A stretch of DNA of 64,000 nucleotides from Pontiella desulfatans. Its GTDB lineage: Bacteria; Verrucomicrobiota; Kiritimatiellia; Kiritimatiellales; Pontiellaceae. Both the position numbers and the translations under genes were made by a program. The stretch covers positions 3,844,001 to 3,908,000 of the forward strand of contig NZ_CAAHFG010000001.1 in the NCBI RefSeq assembly GCF_900890425.1, read 5' to 3'. Below, in pieces: positions 1 through 8,266 of this stretch. Position 1 is the first letter of the stretch. Every line of letters begins with the position of its first letter. A model generated the notes under the pieces. That model searched no databases, was not told where the DNA came from, and worked only from the letters and a program-made list of their open reading frames with translations.

Positions 1-93
1 TCTGCGTTAGTCACCCAGTCACATTATCTTCAAGGTGAAATTCTTCTTTCGGTATGATGGACATAGTATCCGGTCACTTTGAAAAAAGAAGAT

Positions 94-130
94 TTGCTTT
101 GCGCAATAAACTGCCGGGATTTGCGCAGAA
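94..130. promoter_or_regulatory. Putative XylR/AraC-type operator (TTTGCGCA direct repeat)
   Basis: Two perfect TTTGCGCA half-sites start at 98 and 120, so they are 22 bp (two helical turns) apart. They lie just downstream of the stop codon of the minus-strand gene at 137-4585, so they would serve a gene to the left of the window. The same arrangement recurs at 4692, 5609, 28733, 34270 and 37724. Binding by the regulator at 33043-34248 is inferred. The core also forms a weak hairpin, so a terminator role is an alternative. Confidence 0.5.
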
Positions 131-136
131 TAAAAA

Positions 137-3100
137 TCAATCCATTTTGATTTTTAAACGCACGAATCCATTGGTGTTTCCAGCCATTGAAATACGGTTG
201 GTTACGGTTTCAAACTCGGCGTCAACAAGGGCTGATTCCTCGGTAATGACCGCAGGAACCCATGATCCTTCAACGAGATCAGCAGAGGTTTCCAAGGTGT
301 AGGTCAGCCCCAACGATGCGGCATTACGGCGGCGATGGTGGATATACTCAAAGTCGGGTCCATCGTTTCCAACCATTGGAACTTCCGAGAGGCTGTTGCT
401 TCCAGGGGTTGGAATTCCGCCGACGGCATATTCAAACAAGCCATCACGCAAATCCCCGTCCAAGTCGGCTCGATATCCTGCATCCTGGCCGTAAAGTCCC
501 TGCCCGTTGATCCACGACAGATAGTGGTCGAGCGGGCGGTTGTCCTGCGGGCCGTAGAATTTCAGTTCTGCGATGTTACCTTCGAAATTGGAAAGCAGCA
601 AACGAACCGCCTGAACCGGCCGTTCCGGGAAATAGAGGGTCGTCACGCCGCCCGACGACGGAAGGATCTCCTGCCGCAGCGTACCGCCGATCCGCCACAC
701 GCCGGATTCCCAGGTCTTGTCATCGTTCACCACGCTGTTAAGGCAAGCCGGATAGTCCAGCGGAGTCTGGAGCTCCAGCCGCACACCACTCGAAGGAGCG
801 CTTCCGCTCCAGTGGATATCCAGGCGGTGGATCCGTACGGTAGATCCGAAGTCGGCCTGCACCAGGGTATCGAGCCAGTGGTAAACCGTGCTGGATGTAC
901 CCAAGTTGTTGTCGAAGAATTTCGCACCTGCTGCAACGCGGCCGGCATTGCCAAGGAACGCAGCTTGGTTTGTTGTTCCGAAACTGCTGTACATCCCTTG
1001 CCGTTCGGCCTCGAAGGCGACTTCAATCGTGTTCCACGGAGCGTTTGCCGGCTTGGAGGCAACGACTGCACTGCCGGTATTATAAGAAGCCTCGCCCCCG
1101 CCGATGGATAAGAAATCACTATACTGGGCAACCTTGTCATTTCCGTTGGCATAGGTGGCTGAAGAAACGCTCTGTTGCTGGATCATCGAACTACCGCAAT
1201 GCACAGCGATGGGATCGCTGAAACTGACCTCTCCACGAACGTTGGTTAGTTTCGCCCTGATCGTCCAAACGCCGTCATAAGGCGGCACGAAGGCACCCGA
1301 CAGGGATGCAGCATCCGCCTTAGGCAATGTTTCAAATCCATCCCAGCGGCTGGCGCCGGACACCTCGAAATCAAGCGCCGCAATTTCAGCCGGATCAAGC
1401 GCAGTGTCGGCCACGAGCGCAACCGGGCTGAGATCCGCAAACGCCGCATAGTTTGCCGGCGACATCATTGCGATGTCGGCGTTGCGGCTCGAGACCTCAA
1501 ACGCAGCACTGCTGTCGGCGAACCATTGCGGCAGACCGCCCAGGCGCAGGGCAAGCTGTGCTTCGAACAATGATTCGGGTTCCAGCTTCGTTCCGTTGGA
1601 CTCCAACGCAAGGATATCCGTTTCCACATCGGAAAACGTTGCGGGTTCACCGTGCAAGCCGGCAATCGTCGGAAAAAGGAAATAGCCGTAGTTCGAGCCG
1701 AGCGGCCAGAAGTCGTACGAGCCGGCTTCGGTATTGCTCCAGTTCCAGAAGGTCAGCCCTTTGTCGTGCATCGGCGACTTTACCGCACCGCCACCGCGGA
1801 ACTGGGTGAAAATGCCCTCGTTCAAGTCATACAACGTATTCCGGAACCAGTTGCAGTGCGCTTCCATGTTTCCGTACTGGTTGCTCCGCAGGAATACCGT
1901 CCCCGCGGCACTGCTCTGCCCGCCCAGCCCATGGTGAGCATCCGTGTTTTCCCGGACATAGGCAAACAGGTTCCCGGTTGAGCGTTGCACGGAAATAGAG
2001 AAATGCCCCGGATTGCCCTCAAGCAGGATGTCTGAAAACGTATTTGCGCCCGTCATCGTGGCACTCAGGGCATAGCTGAAATCAACGATCCGCAAGCGGC
2101 GCGCCCAACTGTTGAATACGCGGTTGAACCCGAGCATGCGATACTCTTCCCCCTGGCGGCATCCGTTGTGGTGGCTGAATTGCCCATGCCATTTTCCGCG
2201 CAGCGTCAGGTCTTCGATCCCGCACTCCTCAATCGTGTTGTCTATACGGTACATGCCCCGCTCGATGAAGTATTCGCTTTCGATATGGATCGGCTCATTA
2301 AACGTCACCACATCTCCGACCACCGAAGCGATGGTGTGGACCTCAAATACATCGTTCGGTGTTCCGTCGTGCCGATCAAGCACGCCCTGCGGCACGGCGT
2401 GCGGTGCAAAGTAGGCATCCCCCACCGGCGTTGTTGCGGGGAACTTCCAACTGAAATTAATCTTCTGCCCTGCGGCCAGCCCGGACGGATTATCCACGCG
2501 CACGGAAAAGTCGCCGAGCTGCTCCGTTACCTTACCCGCCAGCACCTGGTCGCCGCGCCAATAGTCGGAGACCTCGCCGCTGGAAGAACGGAAGGAAACC
2601 AGCGCGTCACCGAACCGCGAAAATTCGCTAAACAGCAGCTCCGTTTCCCCCATGCCCGCGCCCTTGATCACGATGTCGCTGCGCGTCACTTCAATGGGAG
2701 CCTTTCCAAGGTCGGAAGACTCCTTCAGCAGGAAGCGACCTTCCGGGAAATACACCACGGCTGCACCGGTGTACGCATGGGCATCAGCCAAGGCCAAAAG
2801 AACGGCGTCACGATCCGAGTTTCCGTCGTTTGCAATGGCGCCATAGCTTGTCACATCAAACCATATATGCGAATTGGTGGTGATTTCCGGGATCGGGATT
2901 TCACTGTAGTGGTAACCCGCATATGAAAAATTCTTGAGCGTCGAGTTGGTGCCGTTGTTGTAGGCTGTCACATAGTCGTTCCAGAGGATGGACGTGTTCG
3001 GTAGCTCAACGACTACATTGTCTATGTTTAATCCATGATTTTTCGAACCCACAGAAAGTGCCAAACGATCAAACATACGATTAGCAATGGCAGCATTGTT

Positions 3101-4585
3101 GTTTGTCAGAACAGCCAACGTCTGCCCGGCCAACGTGCCGCTCAACTCCACGCCGCTATCAAGACGGGTCAGCAACAGTTCTAGATGATTCAACCCGGAA
3201 TCCTCCGATACATCGAATCCTGCCAGCGCATTCCCAATCGATGCCTGTGAAGAAGCGGCACTCTTCATTTCCTGATAGGTGTGCGATGTCGAGGTGCCAG
3301 TTGCAACGTAGATGCCGTAGCCGGCATTAGTCGACGCAGTACTATCGGTTAACGAAATACGCAAACCGGAAGAATCGTTTGCGACCGCACCGCTTCCTGA
3401 AAACACCTCAAAATCCATCGACAAACGAATCCAGTCGCCAGGATTAGTCAAACCGATTGCACCGTTCATTGACGAATAAACCACATCGAAAAAGCTTTCA
3501 ACACTGTCCTGCTCCTGAATCACCAGCATGCCAGAAGCGGATACATTATATTCCTTGTCCTCGCCACCCTGCCCAGTCCACCCATTGATGGAACCAAGCG
3601 TTCCTGAACCTGATTCAAAATCATCGTTATAGGCAACGCGCGCGCCCCCATTAACCACATTAATTTCCAACGTGGCTACAGCAGTCCCGCCGTCACCATT
3701 TTCTGCGAGAACCGTGAATGTATTTAGCCCGACATGGGATCCATCAGGCGCACCGGCCAGCGTGCCATTCGGAAACACCCGTAGCCAATTGGCACCACTA
3801 ATTTTAGAATACGTCAGAGGCCCACCGCCAGAGTCGGAGGCCGACCCAGCAAGGGTGCCGATGTAAGGGATATAATTGGTTGCAGTATTTCCAATAACTG
3901 GATCCATCGCAAACGTCGGAACATTGGTGCTTAGTTCAGGCAGCACCGCATAGCTGATCGCATCAACAAGAACATTACGAGTACCTTCCGCTCCGGCCGT
4001 CGAACCCTCATAATGCGCAAAACGTAGAGTAGCTATTTTGCCGACATCAGCCGCTTGGACTTCATATTCCAGAGCTCCTGTTGTGCTACGTTGCGGATTC
4101 TGAGTTCCCAGCGAAATGGTTGATAATTGCAAGGCCGCGTTCCCACCTGACGCATTTCCAGAGCCAAAGGTATTGATCACCATTTTCCCCTGTCCACCCA
4201 CACCGGAGCCATCCACGTGAATTTCCCAGATGCTTTCCAGATTCGAATCCGGCACAGCAAACGCCGCATCTATGGTGATTGTACGCCCGACATCACTTAA
4301 GGTGATGGTCCCCAAATCTCTTGTCAGTCCAATCGTATCGGTTGTAGTTTTGGTTCGGTGCAGGCGGGCATAACCATCGCTTGCACCATCAAGGTGGCTA
4401 CCATCTGTCGAAGAAGAACCTAAAAGCAAAGTCTGGATGGAACTATTGTTACCATCGATTGGATTATAGCTGGCTAACTCGGCAGAATTCGTGAACGTAT
4501 CCATTACAGATCCTATTAATGCCGAATAACAGGTCGCTATGGATCCAATCGTGCAAATTCCAAGTAGTGTATATAATTTTCTCAT
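137..4585 (-). CDS. Large secreted beta-helix (pectate-lyase-like/DUF4955-like) multidomain protein
   Basis: This 1482-aa protein has an N-terminal signal peptide (about residues 1-21). It is followed by a beta-sandwich region, a putative Ig-like domain at about 220-315 (the stretch from LTYSKISGANWL to FTVLAENGDGG), and a concanavalin/LamG-like region at about 315-545. A right-handed beta-helix block follows at about 575-1070; it begins with a Pectate_lyase_3-type segment (FDVTSYGAIANDG, VVYFPEGRFLL) and ends with a DUF4955-like segment. Next come an Ig-like segment, a discoidin-like domain at about 1220-1385, and a C-terminal module common in secreted PVC proteins (LTYTLETSADL). The C-terminal ~880 residues are paralogous to the lipoprotein at 12751-15393. 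The likely role is extracellular glycan binding or cleavage; no catalytic residue is assigned. AGAGGA precedes the ATG, and an operator-like repeat lies about 110 bp upstream. Confidence 0.82.
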   Translation of the reverse strand: MRKLYTLLGICTIGSIATCYSALIGSVMDTFTNSAELASYNPIDGNNSSIQTLLLGSSSTDGSHLDGASDGYARLHRTKTTTDTIGLTRDLGTITLSDVGRTITIDAAFAVPDSNLESIWEIHVDGSGVGGQGKMVINTFGSGNASGGNAALQLSTISLGTQNPQRSTTGALEYEVQAADVGKIATLRFAHYEGSTAGAEGTRNVLVDAISYAVLPELSTNVPTFAMDPVIGNTATNYIPYIGTLAGSASDSGGGPLTYSKISGANWLRVFPNGTLAGAPDGSHVGLNTFTVLAENGDGGTAVATLEINVVNGGARVAYNDDFESGSGTLGSINGWTGQGGEDKEYNVSASGMLVIQEQDSVESFFDVVYSSMNGAIGLTNPGDWIRLSMDFEVFSGSGAVANDSSGLRISLTDSTASTNAGYGIYVATGTSTSHTYQEMKSAASSQASIGNALAGFDVSEDSGLNHLELLLTRLDSGVELSGTLAGQTLAVLTNNNAAIANRMFDRLALSVGSKNHGLNIDNVVVELPNTSILWNDYVTAYNNGTNSTLKNFSYAGYHYSEIPIPEITTNSHIWFDVTSYGAIANDGNSDRDAVLLALADAHAYTGAAVVYFPEGRFLLKESSDLGKAPIEVTRSDIVIKGAGMGETELLFSEFSRFGDALVSFRSSSGEVSDYWRGDQVLAGKVTEQLGDFSVRVDNPSGLAAGQKINFSWKFPATTPVGDAYFAPHAVPQGVLDRHDGTPNDVFEVHTIASVVGDVVTFNEPIHIESEYFIERGMYRIDNTIEECGIEDLTLRGKWHGQFSHHNGCRQGEEYRMLGFNRVFNSWARRLRIVDFSYALSATMTGANTFSDILLEGNPGHFSISVQRSTGNLFAYVRENTDAHHGLGGQSSAAGTVFLRSNQYGNMEAHCNWFRNTLYDLNEGIFTQFRGGGAVKSPMHDKGLTFWNWSNTEAGSYDFWPLGSNYGYFLFPTIAGLHGEPATFSDVETDILALESNGTKLEPESLFEAQLALRLGGLPQWFADSSAAFEVSSRNADIAMMSPANYAAFADLSPVALVADTALDPAEIAALDFEVSGASRWDGFETLPKADAASLSGAFVPPYDGVWTIRAKLTNVRGEVSFSDPIAVHCGSSMIQQQSVSSATYANGNDKVAQYSDFLSIGGGEASYNTGSAVVASKPANAPWNTIEVAFEAERQGMYSSFGTTNQAAFLGNAGRVAAGAKFFDNNLGTSSTVYHWLDTLVQADFGSTVRIHRLDIHWSGSAPSSGVRLELQTPLDYPACLNSVVNDDKTWESGVWRIGGTLRQEILPSSGGVTTLYFPERPVQAVRLLLSNFEGNIAELKFYGPQDNRPLDHYLSWINGQGLYGQDAGYRADLDGDLRDGLFEYAVGGIPTPGSNSLSEVPMVGNDGPDFEYIHHRRRNAASLGLTYTLETSADLVEGSWVPAVITEESALVDAEFETVTNRISMAGNTNGFVRLKIKMD

Positions 4586-4691
4586 GGTTCCTCTTTAAGA
4601 CCTGATTAGAACTAAATGATTCATTAATGGTCTATGCCTATCACCCAGCTATAGGAACTATGGCAGAATATAGCCAGTCGACCAGAACTTG

Positions 4692-4721
4692 ATTACGCAT
4701 AATATTAATGTCATTTGCGCA
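4692..4721 (-). promoter_or_regulatory. Putative operator upstream of the large beta-helix gene
   Basis: ATTACGCA at 4692 and TTTGCGCA at 4714 are 22 bp apart, about 110-135 bp upstream of the start codon at 4585. The right half-site abuts the T-tract of the terminator of the preceding gene. The spacing matches the other copies of this motif; function is inferred. Confidence 0.5.
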
Positions 4722-4751
4722 AAAAAAAAGGCGGAAACCTTTGTTTCCGCC
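4721..4751 (-). terminator. Rho-independent terminator of the PEP-CTERM gene
   Basis: Read on the minus strand, a 9-bp perfect stem (GGCGGAAAC paired with GTTTCCGCC, four-base loop) is followed directly by nine T residues. It begins about 25 bp after the stop codon of the 4777-5541 gene. Confidence 0.9.
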
Positions 4752-4776
4752 CAAGCCTTATTTAGCTTTTTGAACC

Positions 4777-5541
4777 CTAAATCATAAAACGGCGACGAAT
4801 AAAAAGAATCCCCCCGCCAAACGCCGCAATCAAACCGAGCGTAGCCGGTTCCGGAATAGCCTGAATCCCCGAGTCGTTGAAAAACGTAACGGTGTTTCTA
4901 AACGTATTATCAACCAATGCAATTCGGATTCCACCTCCGTTTGCAATAGCAGTGTTAACAATAGACGTGATATCAACGTCCAATATACCGCTGGTAGCCG
5001 TTGGCCCGAGATTCAGCAAGGAAATATACTCTGCTGTATTTCCTGAGACCAGTGCCCCCGCACCTGGAGTTGCCGAAGTTATATCAGTGGTATCCAACGA
5101 GAGGGAACCCCCATTATTATAACTGACGTAGAACCTTAACTCTTGATCAACAGGCTTGCCACCTTCTGCAGTAAAATCAACATGGAAATTAAAACTAGGG
5201 CTTGATTGACCAGTAAAGTCATAGTCCCAAGTCATCAGAGAACCACCATTCGAATTGTTGCCGAAGCGATTCAGATCGCGAAGTACCGTGCTGGCAGAGA
5301 AGGCTCTGACATCACTCTCAAGTAGCCCCGTAGTGCCTGCAAGAAAATTTAATGTACCAGCCACGGTTCCCCGGGTATTCACATTGCCGTTACCGGTTCG
5401 CGTTAGCTCCGGACCCATAACATCCACATTATTAATATCGACACCTGCAGACATATGCAACGAGCCAATCAATTCGGCATTACTACTTACAGCCAACATT
5501 CCAGTTAGCATAATTATTGTTGCTTTTAACGCATTCCTCAT
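4777..5541 (-). CDS. PEP-CTERM sorting-domain secreted protein
   Basis: This 254-aa exported protein has a signal peptide (residues 1 to about 22, ending SNA). Its C-terminus has the classic tripartite PEP-CTERM signal: IPEPATLGL, a hydrophobic helix, then the basic tail RRRFMI. Exosortase would recognise this signal and process it at the cell envelope. The central 200 residues are beta-rich, with no domain I recognise. AGGAGA lies 7 bp before the ATG. A strong terminator follows, so the gene is probably monocistronic. A degenerate copy of the operator motif lies about 70-100 bp upstream. No exosortase gene occurs in the window. Confidence 0.88.
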   Translation of the reverse strand: MRNALKATIIMLTGMLAVSSNAELIGSLHMSAGVDINNVDVMGPELTRTGNGNVNTRGTVAGTLNFLAGTTGLLESDVRAFSASTVLRDLNRFGNNSNGGSLMTWDYDFTGQSSPSFNFHVDFTAEGGKPVDQELRFYVSYNNGGSLSLDTTDITSATPGAGALVSGNTAEYISLLNLGPTATSGILDVDITSIVNTAIANGGGIRIALVDNTFRNTVTFFNDSGIQAIPEPATLGLIAAFGGGILFIRRRFMI

Positions 5542-5608
5542 TGCCGTCTCCTATTTAATTTAGATGAATTCAGATATTAAAAAAAAACAGTTGGATTAGG
5601 AGACATTT

Positions 5609-5638
5609 TTTACGCATTCGAAGCTTCACATTTCCGCA
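5609..5638 (-). promoter_or_regulatory. Degenerate operator-like repeat upstream of the PEP-CTERM gene
   Basis: TTTACGCA at 5609 and TTTCCGCA at 5631 match the TTTGCGCA half-site at seven of eight positions each. They keep the exact 22-bp period seen elsewhere. They lie about 70-100 bp upstream of the start codon at 5541. Confidence 0.4.
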
Positions 5639-5671
5639 GTAATTAGAACCTCGGACATTAAAGATGAATGA

Positions 5672-8263
5672 TTAATAGTGCTCAAATTCCGATTGCTGGG
5701 CTCCGATATCTTCAAGTTCAGCCTTGCTCGCACCGTCTTTGCTTTGGTGCCCTAGTCCAACCTGATAGAAAGACGAAGATGAATCTTCTTCACTAAACAA
5801 TGCGGAAACCGTCGGCGACACACTTTCAAATGTTATTTCACCAGCCAGAGGTGTATTCAAACCTTCATGAAAAACCATCGCTCTAACGGTTATTTTTCCG
5901 GGTCTGCCTGTTGATCGAATCAAACAAGGAGCAGTGCCCCACTCCAGTTCACGGGGATTCGCGCCAATTAAATGATTACCGAGCAACACACCCTCTCCCT
6001 CAACCTCGAATCCAATGCGCTCCTTGCCCAACCGCTTGACATTGCCCTGCTCGTCAACCAACGAAGCAATGACCGTTACAATATCGGAACCGTCTGCCAC
6101 CAATGGAATACCGTCAAAGTCGATGGAAAATTTGAGACGGGCCGGCCGCTTTGCCGGATAGCGGGCATGGGATGCCACCACCTTTCCGTCAATCAGTCCC
6201 TCCGCCACAATGCACGCCTCGTCAAACTTTTTAGCACGGTGCAGAGCGCGCAGTTGCATAAAGTTGTAGGCATCTTCAAATTCTATCGGAGGTGACGGCA
6301 TTTTCTGACCGGAGTCTTTTGGCCGTTTGGTTTCAAGCACCTTGCCGAATACGGTCAACCGCACCTCTTCGCAATTGGAAAATACCCGCACGTCCTGCGA
6401 AGAAAACGGGGTCATTTCGTTCGCGATATAGACCATGGATCCATTTTCGATATTCGGCACATTCAGGTTTGCATCGCGCTGGCTCTGGAAAAGGTAATAG
6501 GAATATTTCGGCTGGCGGAATGGATCCATGATACCGCCGTAAAAGTTATCCGGGTGGTATCCGCGGTAATGATCGAACGAATGCCAAAGACATCCGCCCA
6601 CCAGTTGCCTCGGGGAATCATAGAACTTTTCCCAGCAACCGTAATAATAGAGAGGACGAGGGTCTGCATATGATTTTGCCTGCACCAGCATGGGCGTTTC
6701 GCCCCAAGAACGATGCACCCGGCTCGGCGAATTGTGCGATGACCAGTCATCCACATTATCGCCCCACTCTCGGGTAAACACCGCCTTATCGCCCTCCACC
6801 TTCGATCCGGAATAAATTACATCGTAAAAGCCGCTACCCTTCGCCGATCCGTCGGCCGCCGTGTAGCAACCAGAAAACGGATATTCCTCGTGTGTAATAT
6901 CATGCGCGATTTTGGCAAATGAATCCGGATAATGCGTTTCATTCAAAATCGGTTCCCACAGAATGACAGATGGATGATTCCGGTCCCTTCGCACCATGTT
7001 CCGGATATCGGAATACACGCGCTCCGCAAACACGGGATCGTTATTCCAGAACTGCCAGCCCGGCGTGGCCACAATTACGAACAGCCCCAGCTCGTTACAC
7101 GCATCCATGAACGCTGGATCCTGCGGATAATGAGCCGAACGGACAATCCGCAAACCCGCATTCCGCAGTTTTTTGGCATCGCGCCAATGCAGCGAATTCG
7201 GCAGCGCATTTCCGATATAGGCAAAATCCTGGTGCCGGTTGGCACCCATCAGTTTATCTTCAAATGGTTTCCCATTCAGAAAGAACCCTTCCGTACCACG
7301 AAATTCAATGGTACGGATGCCGATTTTAGTTTTAAACCCATCAACCACCTTCCCGTCTTTTAAAACCCTGGAAACCAGTCGGTACAAATAAGGATCGTCC
7401 GGATGCCAAAGGTTTGGTTCCGCGACGGTGACAAATGAAGTCACCGTTGCACTTTGCCCGGCCTCAATTTCAAGCGGTTCTTCTCTTTTGCCGACTGGGG
7501 TTCCTTCTGCATCAATGATGGTTGAAGATACCGTTAGACGCTGCTTTTCAGATGTCGTATTGGCGACATGCGTTGAAACCGATACATCAGCTGTATCATC
7601 AGACAGTTTATCAACATGGGCAAAAACTCCGCCGCCTGCCACCACATCGACCTGATTGGGATCGGTAATATAAACCGGGGCAGTTGAGTAAAACCATACG
7701 TCTCGGTAGATTCCGCCAAAGTAAGTAAAGTCCATCACTTCCTGCGGTTTGCCCGGAGGATAAGCCGGGTCATCGGAATTATCGGCGAGCACAGTAACGA
7801 CATTTTTCGCTCCGTGTTTCACAACGTCCGTTACATCAATAACTATAGGAAGAAATCCTCCGAGCTGCTCTTTAACCAGCGCGCCATTGATCCAGATTTT
7901 ACTTTTGCCCATGATCGCTTCGAAATGAAGCACGATGCGCCGACCCTTCATGTAAACCGGTACTTCGAAATGCTTTCGATACCACGCTTCACCCTGATAG
8001 TTGATTGAACCGCTCGCGTCATCCGGAAGCAGTTCCAATCCATGCGGACAGTTCACAACCGCCCATGCGGCATCATCAAAGGCGGCTTTTTCTGCACCTT
8101 CGACCGAGCCCTTATAAAACCGCCAGCCGACATTAAAATTGTAGACATCGCGCCCGCCACCTTCCAGTCTATGGAATCCGGCCGTTGAAAACTCACGCAT
8201 GCTGTCTTCTCCAAAAGTCAGAGCCGTTACAGCTGTAAAAATCATTATCGCTGTTTTTTTCAT
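5672..8263 (-). CDS. Secreted glycoside hydrolase family 2 protein (beta-galactosidase-like)
   Basis: This 863-aa protein has a signal peptide (MKKTAIMIFTAVTALTFG). It then has the GH2 order: jelly-roll sugar-binding domain (about 40-195; GEAWYRKHFEVP, KIWINGALV), Ig-like domain (about 205-315), TIM barrel from about 320, and further beta-sandwich domains. The expected acid/base glutamate is E442 (PILNETHYP) and the nucleophile is E499 (VFTREWGDN). The family cleaves non-reducing-end beta-galactose, mannose or glucuronate; the specificity here is not assignable. The ATG has AAGGA just upstream and follows the GH2 gene at 8267-11086 after 3 bp, so the two are co-transcribed. Confidence 0.88.
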   Translation of the reverse strand: MKKTAIMIFTAVTALTFGEDSMREFSTAGFHRLEGGGRDVYNFNVGWRFYKGSVEGAEKAAFDDAAWAVVNCPHGLELLPDDASGSINYQGEAWYRKHFEVPVYMKGRRIVLHFEAIMGKSKIWINGALVKEQLGGFLPIVIDVTDVVKHGAKNVVTVLADNSDDPAYPPGKPQEVMDFTYFGGIYRDVWFYSTAPVYITDPNQVDVVAGGGVFAHVDKLSDDTADVSVSTHVANTTSEKQRLTVSSTIIDAEGTPVGKREEPLEIEAGQSATVTSFVTVAEPNLWHPDDPYLYRLVSRVLKDGKVVDGFKTKIGIRTIEFRGTEGFFLNGKPFEDKLMGANRHQDFAYIGNALPNSLHWRDAKKLRNAGLRIVRSAHYPQDPAFMDACNELGLFVIVATPGWQFWNNDPVFAERVYSDIRNMVRRDRNHPSVILWEPILNETHYPDSFAKIAHDITHEEYPFSGCYTAADGSAKGSGFYDVIYSGSKVEGDKAVFTREWGDNVDDWSSHNSPSRVHRSWGETPMLVQAKSYADPRPLYYYGCWEKFYDSPRQLVGGCLWHSFDHYRGYHPDNFYGGIMDPFRQPKYSYYLFQSQRDANLNVPNIENGSMVYIANEMTPFSSQDVRVFSNCEEVRLTVFGKVLETKRPKDSGQKMPSPPIEFEDAYNFMQLRALHRAKKFDEACIVAEGLIDGKVVASHARYPAKRPARLKFSIDFDGIPLVADGSDIVTVIASLVDEQGNVKRLGKERIGFEVEGEGVLLGNHLIGANPRELEWGTAPCLIRSTGRPGKITVRAMVFHEGLNTPLAGEITFESVSPTVSALFSEEDSSSSFYQVGLGHQSKDGASKAELEDIGAQQSEFEHY

Positions 8264-8266
8264 CCA

